35,370 bases of DNA from JBFYKJ01 sp041306005 (GCA_041306005.1 JBFYKJ010000089.1:1-35370), one strand, 5' to 3'. Shown: positions 14,930 to 20,170, numbered from the stretch's first letter. Notes: generated from the letters alone by a model not told the origin. Made by a program: numbers and translations.

Positions 14930-16621
14930 TCATATCCTGCCCCAAAGGTTCTTCCAGCCCTTTTTCTCGTCCCCGTCAACATCGCCGGCTGCGCGCCTCT
15001 TCCGTTTCTTGTAATACCGGTATCCAAGATATATTAAAACAACGCCGGCCACCGCGTACAGGACCGTGTTAAGCACGCTCCCGTTGCCCCCGTTCCGCGA
15101 CCTGAATCCGTTTGTGGCTGAGCCGGTCGCAGAGGCTGCGCTCATTCCCGAGCCGACTGTTATCTGCTCGGTCTGCGTCACCCGCTGGTTGTTCGACCCG
15201 CTGTATTCTAGTGTCAAGGTGGCGGTGCCCGAGGAGACGCCGCTGAAGGTGAAGGTAGCTTCTTTCGTCGCCTTTATGTCGGACTTGTAGTCTATCGACT
15301 GTTGGCCTGTAGCGGAGGGAGCACCCGTTGGCTGCCCCTGTGCAAATGCATCCCCTGCAGGCCCCGATGCGAGCAGTTGGCCCCGGGCGCCCGATCCGCC
15401 CTGCGTGAGCGTGGCCTTGACGGATTCCGCGTTGCGCGTCCCTATGTTCGCCACGCTGATTGTCACGCTGGTGCCTGAAGAGGAGACGCCTATGACCTCC
15501 AATATAACCCTCCCCGACACATCAAGCCCTATCTCCTTCTCGTCCGTGCCGCTGACCCCCCCTACCTTGTAGTCAATGTACAGCGGCAGGGCATACGTCT
15601 GCGTCGCGGCGTCAAGGCTCACGAAGATCGAAAGCTGTTTTGTCACGGTCTCGCCGGGCGCAACGTCCCCGAGGGAGACTTCAACGCCATCCAAAGGGGT
15701 GAAATAGTCCTCGATTGGGAGCCTGATTGCCGCATCCTCGGCAACCATCGAGCCCTCGTTCTTTAGCGTCAGGTTTATGCGCGCCATGTCGCCCGGCCCT
15801 ATCTCGCCATATGCCAAGTCGACGACCTTGAAATCCACGGGCGACTCCTCTATATTCAATCCTATCGGGAGCTCTTCCGAGGACTTTGTGCCCGAAGCGT
15901 CTTTGTAAGACAGAGTCAGCAAGGTCTGGCAGGCGCCGACGGCGCTCGGCCGTATGCTGAATGCCACATGCGCCCTGCCATCGGCGCCGACGGCGCCGGC
16001 GTATTGCTTTGAGGAGCCTATGACTATGAGGCAATCAGATGAGAGGCTTGCCTCCACATCCCTTACCGGGACGGAGGGTGTGCAATCGAAAGTCAGGTTG
16101 TTCAGGGCCCCCTCAAAATAGGTGGTTTGCGGCACCGTCACGCGGAAGAGCGACTTGCCGGTCACCCGCACCGGTATGTTCCAGTCTGTTATCTGGGCCT
16201 TCTGCTTATCGCCGTTGACGTCGTATCCGTCATATGTTATGGTGACCTTGACCGAGCTTATGCCGGAGGCCGAGTCGTAGAGCACCTTGGCTATGACCGG
16301 CATGGTCTTTGACTCGCTCGGCAGGAAGCTGCCCAAGTAAAAGACCTGGCTCACGGAGACCGAACCTCCGCCGTACACGCGCACGTTTACTTTCTCCGCG
16401 CTCTGCCCGCCGGTGTTCTTGATGACCAGGTTCAGTACCCCGCTTTCCCCGTCGCTAAGGGCCAAATCGGTAGTGGTCTGGCCAAAGTCCACGACCATGC
16501 TCGTCGGCAAACTGGTTGTCGAGGCGTCCCCGGTAGGGGCGGTCGCCGCGCTCGCAGCCACAATCAGCATCGATACGGCCAAAAAGGCCGCAATCCCATT
16601 CAATATAGTCTGTCCGGTCAT
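14930..16621 (-). CDS. Exported COG1361/CARDB-like protein with C-terminal membrane anchor
   Basis: 563 residues: an N-terminal signal peptide (MTGQTILNGIAAFLAVSMLIVAASA), several Ig-like beta modules with repeated phrases such as LVIKNTGGQSAEKVNV, LTLKNEGSMVAEDAAI and VANIGTRNAESVKA (CARDB/COG1361 type), a Ser/Gly linker, a membrane helix (VLNTVLYAVAGVVLIYLGY) and a basic cytoplasmic tail. COG1361 proteins often accompany MacB-like transporters in archaea and may act as an external adaptor. A TATA box 23-32 bases upstream fits a leaderless start at 16621 and rules out the ATG at 16636. Confidence 0.85.
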   Translation of the reverse strand: MTGQTILNGIAAFLAVSMLIVAASAATAPTGDASTTSLPTSMVVDFGQTTTDLALSDGESGVLNLVIKNTGGQSAEKVNVRVYGGGSVSVSQVFYLGSFLPSESKTMPVIAKVLYDSASGISSVKVTITYDGYDVNGDKQKAQITDWNIPVRVTGKSLFRVTVPQTTYFEGALNNLTFDCTPSVPVRDVEASLSSDCLIVIGSSKQYAGAVGADGRAHVAFSIRPSAVGACQTLLTLSYKDASGTKSSEELPIGLNIEESPVDFKVVDLAYGEIGPGDMARINLTLKNEGSMVAEDAAIRLPIEDYFTPLDGVEVSLGDVAPGETVTKQLSIFVSLDAATQTYALPLYIDYKVGGVSGTDEKEIGLDVSGRVILEVIGVSSSGTSVTISVANIGTRNAESVKATLTQGGSGARGQLLASGPAGDAFAQGQPTGAPSATGQQSIDYKSDIKATKEATFTFSGVSSGTATLTLEYSGSNNQRVTQTEQITVGSGMSAASATGSATNGFRSRNGGNGSVLNTVLYAVAGVVLIYLGYRYYKKRKRRAAGDVDGDEKKGWKNLWGRI

Positions 16622-16642
16622 TTTGATTTCAAACACTTTATT

Positions 16643-16652
16643 GGCTATATTT
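16643..16652 (-). promoter_or_regulatory. TATA box of the exporter module
   Basis: AAATATAGCC on the minus strand lies 22-31 bases before the ATG at 16621. Its position implies leaderless transcription and sets the start codon of the exported protein. Confidence 0.55.
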
Positions 16653-16656
16653 GCAG

Positions 16657-16724
16657 TGAAACGAGGGGAAAGTTAATGTGAAACGCTTTGTGGTTTGGTG
16701 AAACCAGGCTGTTTTTTATGAAAC
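16657..16724. promoter_or_regulatory. Four TGAAAC direct repeats upstream of the exporter promoter
   Basis: TGAAAC occurs at 16657, 16679, 16699 and 16719, spacings of 22, 20 and 20 bp, about two helical turns. All copies have the same orientation and lie just upstream of the TATA box, so a regulator could bind along one DNA face. The binding protein is unknown. Confidence 0.5.
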
Positions 16725-16794
16725 CGGATTAGGACCAAAGCTGGGACTTAATTCCATCCATGCAGGTTTTGGGCAGTGCTAATATGGGTATAAA
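16725..16794. other. Non-coding stretch between the TGAAAC array and the tRNA-Leu repeats
   Basis: No coding frame is supported here. It ends with an AT-rich GGGTATAAAATAAG stretch that leads into the first 93-bp repeat unit. With the promoter, the TGAAAC array and the tandem repeats it makes up the gene-free interval 16637-16985. Confidence 0.5.
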
Positions 16795-16980
16795 ATAAGT
16801 GCGGGAGACTGCGCTCGCATATGCCGAGAGGGGGTGCTCGCTAGTCTCCTCGCACGGTAGACTGGGGAGCTAAGCTAAGGAGTGATAATAAGTGCGGGAG
16901 ACTGCGCTCGCATATGCCGAGAGGGGGTGCTCGCTAGTCTCCTCGCACGGTAGACTGGGGAGCTAAGCTAAGGATTGATA
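16795..16980 (-). repeat. Two tandem 93-bp units copying the tRNA-Leu(CAG) 3' end
   Basis: The unit starting ATAAGTGCGGGAGAC recurs at 16795 and 16888, and the same 15 bases at 16981 form the 3' end of the tRNA gene itself, so the period is 93 bp three times over. The units differ only near the end (AGTG versus ATTG). Each holds a hairpin (arms 16799-16810/16843-16855 and 16892-16903/16936-16948, 12 bp with one bulged T), a loop with TGCGCTCGCATATGCC, and a linker with GCTAAGCTAAGG. In tRNA orientation they form a downstream trailer. Confidence 0.85.
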
Positions 16981-16985
16981 ATAAG

Positions 16986-17102
16986 TGCGGGAGACGAGGT
17001 TCGAACTCGCGTAGGCCTAAGCCACTAGGTCGCTCTTCCCGAAGAGATTAGATTCTCCCGAGATCCTGAGCCTAGCCCGTTTGACCACTCCGGCACCCCC
17101 GC
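16986..17102 (-). tRNA. tRNA-Leu(CAG) with a 34-nt intron
   Basis: Minus strand. The acceptor GCGGGGG pairs with CTCCCGC (one G-U) with discriminator A. The anticodon stem CTAGG/CCTAG encloses loop CT-CAG-G-A, so the anticodon is CAG. A variable arm (GGC/GCC) and T-arm GCGAG-TTCGAAC-CTCGT are present. The intron is 17031-17064, between positions 37 and 38. It folds as TCTCG/CGGGA plus GAGA/TCTC, with bulges GG^A and CG^A around a central helix of three pairs and one A-A mismatch, a slightly relaxed bulge-helix-bulge for the archaeal splicing endonuclease. The mature length is 83 nt. CCA is not encoded. Confidence 0.93.
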
Positions 17103-17107
17103 AAAAA

Positions 17108-17128
17108 GGTCCTCAGTACTGGGTCTTC
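17108..17128 (+). repeat. Heptameric intergenic repeat, locus 3
   Basis: GGTCCTC, AGTACTG and GGTCTTC lie immediately upstream (in tRNA orientation) of tRNA-Leu(CAG), separated only by the AAAAA next to its 5' end. Confidence 0.65.
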
Positions 17129-17147
17129 GGCCTTAAGAAAGGCCGAA
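17126..17147. repeat. Hairpin TTCGGCCTT/AAGGCCGAA
   Basis: A perfect 9-bp inverted repeat with a 4-base loop (AAGA). A nearly identical GGCCTTT hairpin appears at 17585-17603 in the opposite orientation, again beside a tRNA-Leu 5' end. It could be a terminator or processing structure in the tRNA leader. Confidence 0.6.
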
Positions 17148-17200
17148 AAAGCCGTGTCTATAATGCGCATAAGCGAATAAAAAAGGGCCGACAGGGCAAA

Positions 17201-17235
17201 ACTGGGACATGACCCAAGACTCTAGACCGCAGACT
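17201..17235 (-). repeat. Heptameric intergenic repeat, locus 4 (minus orientation)
   Basis: Read on the minus strand: AGTCTGC, GGTCTAG, AGTCTTG and GGTCATG, then TCCCAGT. It matches RGTYYWS but runs opposite to the other five loci. It lies between the two tRNA-Leu genes. Confidence 0.65.
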
Positions 17236-17240
17236 GAAAA

Positions 17241-17387
17241 TGCGGGGGACTGCGCTCGCGGATGCTTGGGGGTGTGCTCGCTAGTCCCCTCGCACACTAG
17301 GTTCACCTCACGGTGAACCTGTGCCCAACTTGCCAAAGGCAAGTTCGGGCGGTAGCGTCAGAGGCTAAGCTAAGGCGTCGTAGTGAG
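17241..17387 (-). repeat. tRNA-Leu(UAG)-matched hairpin element with two extra hairpins
   Basis: Arms TGCGGGGGACT (17241-17251) and AGTCCCCTCGCA (17283-17294) pair with one bulged T. The loop carries TGCGCTCGCGGATGC and GTGCTCGCTA, as in the 93-bp units. The linker ends GGCTAAGCTAAGG just before the tRNA 3' end. Two perfect hairpins are inserted in the linker: AGGTTCACC/GGTGAACCT (17299-17320) and AACTTGCC/GGCAAGTT (17327-17345, extended by GCCC/GGGC). Both arms carry the acceptor base typical of tRNA-Leu(UAG), not of tRNA-Leu(CAG). Confidence 0.8.
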
Positions 17388-17506
17388 TGCGGGGGACGAG
17401 GTTCGAACTCGCGTAGGCCTAAGCCACTAGGTCTCTGCTCTTCGAGCGGGATTGCCCCTCCCAAAGATCCTAAGCCTAGCCCGTTTGACCACTCCGGCAC
17501 CCCCGC
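17388..17506 (-). tRNA. tRNA-Leu(UAG) with a 36-nt intron
   Basis: Minus strand. The exons are identical to tRNA-Leu(CAG) except for the first anticodon base (T instead of C) and one acceptor base (C instead of T, making the stem fully paired). The anticodon loop reads CT-TAG-G-A. The intron occupies 17433-17468 at the same 37/38 site but is largely different in sequence, with a GAG-GGG-CAAT-CCC-G-CTC hairpin and a CTTT/GAAG helix. Its central helix is weaker (two clear pairs) than in the other gene, so the bulge-helix-bulge is relaxed. The two genes look like a duplication in which the introns diverged. Confidence 0.92.
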
Positions 17507-17511
17507 AAAAG

Positions 17512-17539
17512 GGTTTTCAGTTTTGCGTTTTCAGTCCTG
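17512..17539 (+). repeat. Heptameric intergenic repeat, locus 5
   Basis: GGTTTTC, AGTTTTG, CGTTTTC and AGTCCTG lie next to the 5' end of tRNA-Leu(UAG), separated by AAAAG. Same arrangement as locus 3. Confidence 0.65.
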
Positions 17540-17557
17540 GCAAAAGCCAAGCCATGT

Positions 17558-17603
17558 CGGTTGCGAAGCAACCGGCCGTTTCGCCGGCCTTTCTTAAAGG
17601 CCG
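17558..17603. repeat. Nested hairpin cluster beside a tRNA-Leu 5' relic
   Basis: CGGTTGC-GAA-GCAACCG (17558-17574), CCGGC/GGCCG-type pairing (17572-17587) and CGGCCTTT-CTT-AAAGGCCG (17585-17603) follow one another with little spacer. The last is related to the hairpin at 17126. They sit where the body of a third tRNA-Leu would be. Confidence 0.6.
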
Positions 17604-17604
17604 T

Positions 17605-17617
17605 CCGGCACCCCCGC
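17605..17617 (-). pseudogene. tRNA-Leu 5'-end relic
   Basis: On the minus strand this reads GCGGGGGTGCCGG, the first 13 bases of both tRNA-Leu genes. The same A-run and a heptad array lie upstream of it, but the rest of a tRNA is missing. It is either a truncated duplicate or another tRNA-end-matched repeat element. Confidence 0.6.
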
Positions 17618-17623
17618 AAAAAG

Positions 17624-17651
17624 GGTTTACGGTTTCCGGTCTACAGTCCAC
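17624..17651 (+). repeat. Heptameric intergenic repeat, locus 6
   Basis: GGTTTAC, GGTTTCC, GGTCTAC and AGTCCAC adjoin the tRNA-Leu 5' relic. Three of the six heptad loci abut tRNA-Leu 5' sequences. Confidence 0.65.
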
Positions 17652-17716
17652 AAACGGTTGGCTGTAGAGCCGACCCTAGGAGGAATAATTGCGTTTTTGG
17701 GAATAAAAGGGGTGCC

Positions 17717-18139
17717 TCAGTCCTTAGGCTCGGCCTTCTTGGGCGCCGGCTTGGCTTCGGCAGCCGGCTGCGAAGGCTTGGATTCCGGGGCGTCGGGCCT
17801 CTTGGTAGGCCTTTGCTCCTTCTTCTCCATCTCTTTGACCTTCAGGAGGACCTTGTCCATCTCCTTCTTGGCCCTTGTGCGCTCCCTTATGCGCTTGTCC
17901 TTTTCAGTGGTGTGGATCCCGTCCTTCACCAGGTGGCGGTGCTTGGCGCAGCTTATGCATGCATAGCCCTTGCTGCCCGCCATGGAAACGACCTCGGCGA
18001 CCTCGTAGATATCACGCGAGAGCCTGCCACCGATGTTCACCTGGACGGCCTTGTGCTTCGGCACAGTGCGGCCGCAGAACGTGCATTTTACCGTTAAATC
18101 CTTGCCCCTTCCTGACCACCACTTGCCCCATTCACCCAT
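17717..18139 (-). CDS. rps26e: S26e-like ribosomal protein with zinc ribbon
   Basis: 140 residues. A basic start with WGKWWSGRGKD is followed by VKCTFCGRTVPKHKAVQV (residues about 18-34) and YACISCAKHRHLV (about 58-70), the two CxxC pairs and wording of S26e, a small-subunit protein at the mRNA exit. Residues 75-110 form a charged helix, and the rest is a K/P/A/E-rich tail longer than in typical S26e. A TATA-like CTTTTTATACG lies about 66-77 bases upstream, and GGTGA precedes the ATG. The tRNA-Leu genes lie downstream on the same strand. Another archaeal zinc-ribbon protein remains possible. Confidence 0.62.
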   Translation of the reverse strand: MGEWGKWWSGRGKDLTVKCTFCGRTVPKHKAVQVNIGGRLSRDIYEVAEVVSMAGSKGYACISCAKHRHLVKDGIHTTEKDKRIRERTRAKKEMDKVLLKVKEMEKKEQRPTKRPDAPESKPSQPAAEAKPAPKKAEPKD

Positions 18140-18204
18140 GAAATCACCTTATAAAGCAGAATAAACCGGTAAATTAGAAGCTTGGGTTATTAAAAGGATG
18201 CGGG

Positions 18205-18216
18205 CGTATAAAAAGC
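18205..18216 (-). promoter_or_regulatory. TATA box upstream of the S26e-like gene
   Basis: CTTTTTATACGC on the minus strand lies about 70 bases before the ATG at 18139, giving a leader of about 40-45 nt with a GGTGA ribosome-binding-like site. Confidence 0.45.
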
Positions 18217-18242
18217 CCGGCTGCGCGACGGCCGTATCATCA

Positions 18243-18965
18243 CTACCTGATGTCATATGGCTCCTTGCACTGCCAGCAGCCGTTCCCGAAGGATTCGCAC
18301 CAGTTCGGGTATACGCAATGTGAATTGCACAGCGCGCTGGTCGAGTACATCCCCCATTCAGAGCAGACGAACGTCTTTGAGGCGCAGGCATAGCACTGGG
18401 TGCCAACGACCTGCGTGCACTCATGGGTCGCGGCGCAAGCCCCGTCGCAGTTTGCGGAGGAGTATTGCCCGGCGGCGCAAGTTGATGACGGGCAGGGGGC
18501 GAAATCGCAGGAAGGCGCAACGCGCCCGACCGTTGAGCCGTCCGGGCAAACCTTGGCATCATCCTGGCAGCCCTGGATCCCTTCCATCAGACACTGGTTG
18601 CCGACGCATTTACAGGTGCCGGAGAGCGGCTCCCATGCCTGATTGCAAGAGGGGTCTGATGAAGCGTCATTGTTGAAACAGCCTGCGATGCACTGGCCGC
18701 CGAATAGGATGTTATATTTTAGCACACAATCCGAATCGGTCTCGCAATAGCGAACCCCCCTACCTGGGGGGCAGGGGGCGAAATCGCAGTTTGGAGCCAC
18801 CCGACCGACTGCAGAGCCGTCGGGGCATATCTTGGCGTCCATGGTACACGCGACCGGCGGCGGTGCGCCGCCGGAGGAGGATGTTATGACAAGGATGAGG
18901 ACTATCGCCAGGGCTATTGCCAACGCAGCTGCGATTATAAGCCTTATGTCTAATTTCGGGGCCAT
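18243..18965 (-). CDS. Cys-rich membrane-anchored extracellular protein with CPDGS repeats
   Basis: 240 residues. A membrane helix or signal anchor (residues about 9-28) is followed by an extracellular part with more than 25 cysteines. Two copies of the motif CPDGSxVGRVAPxCDFAPCP lie near residues 46-65 and 138-157, separated by other Cys-rich segments, with a third Cys-rich region at the C-terminus. The cysteines suggest disulfide-stabilised small domains outside the cell. I know the CPDGS motif only as a recurrent feature of uncharacterised archaeal and bacterial surface proteins. A TATA box at 18984-18994 implies leaderless transcription. Confidence 0.8.
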   Translation of the reverse strand: MAPKLDIRLIIAAALAIALAIVLILVITSSSGGAPPPVACTMDAKICPDGSAVGRVAPNCDFAPCPPGRGVRYCETDSDCVLKYNILFGGQCIAGCFNNDASSDPSCNQAWEPLSGTCKCVGNQCLMEGIQGCQDDAKVCPDGSTVGRVAPSCDFAPCPSSTCAAGQYSSANCDGACAATHECTQVVGTQCYACASKTFVCSEWGMYSTSALCNSHCVYPNWCESFGNGCWQCKEPYDIR

Positions 18966-18983
18966 CGCAGGTTTAAGGGGGGG

Positions 18984-18994
18984 ATTTATAAAAA
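18984..18994 (-). promoter_or_regulatory. TATA box of the Cys-rich protein gene
   Basis: TTTTTATAAAT on the minus strand is 20-29 bases before the ATG at 18965, a textbook leaderless archaeal position. Confidence 0.55.
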
Positions 18995-19029
18995 TGAATA
19001 ACTGCGCTACGCGAATTAAGGGAACATAC

Positions 19030-19199
19030 GCCTCGGCGCAGCTACCTTAGATATAAGCGCCGAGGCTGGGTGTCAGCGTAAGTATCCCTGGGTATTAGTA
19101 GCTGACAAATGCCTCGGCGCCGAGGCTAAGCTAGGATAATAAAGGCGCCGAGGTTTGCGCTCGCATATGCCCAGATTATTAGCGAGCGAAACCATCGGC
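19030..19199 (-). repeat. tRNA-Ser-matched hairpin repeats downstream of tRNA-Ser
   Basis: Copies of the tRNA-Ser acceptor end (GCGCCGAGGC or its complement) recur at 19030, 19057, 19111-19126 (a perfect 16-bp palindrome) and 19145. They build a 10-bp hairpin (19030-19039/19057-19066), an alternative partner at 19111-19120, an inner 7-bp hairpin (19071-19077/19101-19107) and a long hairpin (19147-19164/19182-19199) of about 17 bp with one bulge per arm. The long hairpin contains TGCGCTCGCATATGCC, identical to the tRNA-Leu elements, and GCTAAGCTAGGATAATAA precedes it. Confidence 0.8.
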
Positions 19200-19221
19200 T
19201 AATATGCCGGGAAGAAGAATA

Positions 19222-19307
19222 CGCCGAGGCTGGGATTTGAACCCAGAATCCCAAAGTAGGGAACTAGATTAGCAGTCTAGCGCGTTGCCAGGTTCCGCCA
19301 CCTCGGC
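19222..19307 (-). tRNA. tRNA-Ser(GCU)
   Basis: Minus strand, 86 nt, no intron. Acceptor GCCGAGG/CCTCGGC with discriminator G, anticodon stem TAGAC-type around loop CT-GCT-AA, a long variable arm (TTCCCTACTTTGGGA) and T-arm CTGGG-TTCAAAT-CCCAG. The long variable arm and G73 are serine identity features. CCA is not encoded. Hairpin repeats echoing its acceptor flank both sides. Confidence 0.96.
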
Positions 19308-19329
19308 AGTTACTTAGTTTAACATCGCT

Positions 19330-19464
19330 GCCGAGGGAACGACCGATCCACGCTTGGATAGCGTGAGGGAGTTGACCTCGGCGCGAGGTTAGCGTTATGC
19401 CAATGAGCGCTGAGGTGCCTTGACAATCTTCCTTAGGTCTAAGGAAGTCGAGTACACCTCAGCG
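19330..19464. repeat. Hairpin cluster upstream of tRNA-Ser
   Basis: Three perfect structures lie on the 5' side of the tRNA: CACGCT/AGCGTG (19349-19365), ACCTCG-GCG-CGAGGT (19375-19389) and a large cruciform with outer arms CGCTGAGGTG (19408-19417) and CACCTCAGCG (19455-19464) around an inner CTTCCTTAG/CTAAGGAAG (19428-19447). The outer arm resembles the tRNA-Ser 5' end GCCGAGGTGG. No coding frame is supported in 19308-19481. Confidence 0.7.
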
Positions 19465-19481
19465 TAAGATGCCAAAAGCGC

Positions 19482-20141
19482 TTATTTTGAGCGGATTGAC
19501 ATATAAACCCTGAATCCCCCTTCCCGTTCCACGGTCTTCACGTTCCCGAATACCTCTTGCATCCTCTCTTCCAGCCGCGAGCCCCCTTTGTTGTGCCGCG
19601 CGACTATCCAAAGAGCCCCGCCCTTCTTCAGGTGCTCGGCGCACTCTTCTATCAGCCGTGACAGCCGCCCGGCGCCTATCGCCATCGGCGGGTTCATCGC
19701 TATAGTGTCGAACTTGCCGGGAACCGCCTCGAAGAAATCCGAGTCGATGACGAGCGCATTGGTTATCTTGTTCAGGCGCAGGTTCTCCCGGGCAAGGCCC
19801 GCTGCCCGCTCGTTGAATTCAGCCATAGTGACCTCGCACTTCGGGTTTATGGCTGCGGCGACTATGCCGATGGGCCCGTATCCGCACCCCATGTCAAGGA
19901 CGTCGCCCTTCGGGCGCATGTACTCTATGAGCAGCACGGTCGCATTGTCTATTTTCTTCGGCGAAAACACGCTTGAGTCGGTCTTGAAAAGCAGCTCGCG
20001 GCCGTTTGCAAAAAGCGTCAGGAGGCGGGGCCGTGACGCCGCCGTGGGTTTCTTTGTGAAATAATGTTCAGCCTGTTTTCTAGCGCCGGAATCTTCCGCC
20101 TCAAGCCGGGCCCGCTCCTCAGGGCTGATGCTTCCCTTCAT
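19482..20141 (-). CDS. MJ0882/RsmC-like class I methyltransferase
   Basis: 219 residues of the MTS (methyltransferase small) family. HYFTKKP and LLFKTDSSVFSPKKID precede the SAM-binding motif I VLDMGCGYGPIGI (residues about 81-93), and MNPPMAIGAGR (about 140-150) is the NPP catalytic signature for base amino-group methylation. Relatives methylate 16S rRNA G1207 or act as RsmC-like enzymes; MJ0882 is the archaeal archetype. The gene starts 29 bp after cbf5, so it probably ends the ribosomal transcript. The exact RNA target is not known. Confidence 0.88.
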   Translation of the reverse strand: MKGSISPEERARLEAEDSGARKQAEHYFTKKPTAASRPRLLTLFANGRELLFKTDSSVFSPKKIDNATVLLIEYMRPKGDVLDMGCGYGPIGIVAAAINPKCEVTMAEFNERAAGLARENLRLNKITNALVIDSDFFEAVPGKFDTIAMNPPMAIGAGRLSRLIEECAEHLKKGGALWIVARHNKGGSRLEERMQEVFGNVKTVEREGGFRVYMSIRSK

Positions 20142-20170
20142 CTTTATCGCTCTTTATTGCGTTATTCGGG

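Noticed and set aside
16622..16636. Start at 16636 for the exported protein
   Set aside because: The TATA box would be only about 7-16 bases before this ATG; 16621 fits leaderless initiation and gives a good signal peptide.
16795..16985. CRISPR array
   Set aside because: The units are nearly identical over all 93 bp with no variable spacers, and no cas genes are nearby.
16795..19464. Attachment sites of an integrated virus or plasmid
   Set aside because: Copied tRNA pieces are only about 11-15 bases, occur on the hairpin arms, and no integrase or cargo genes lie between them. A mobile origin is still possible but not of this usual type.
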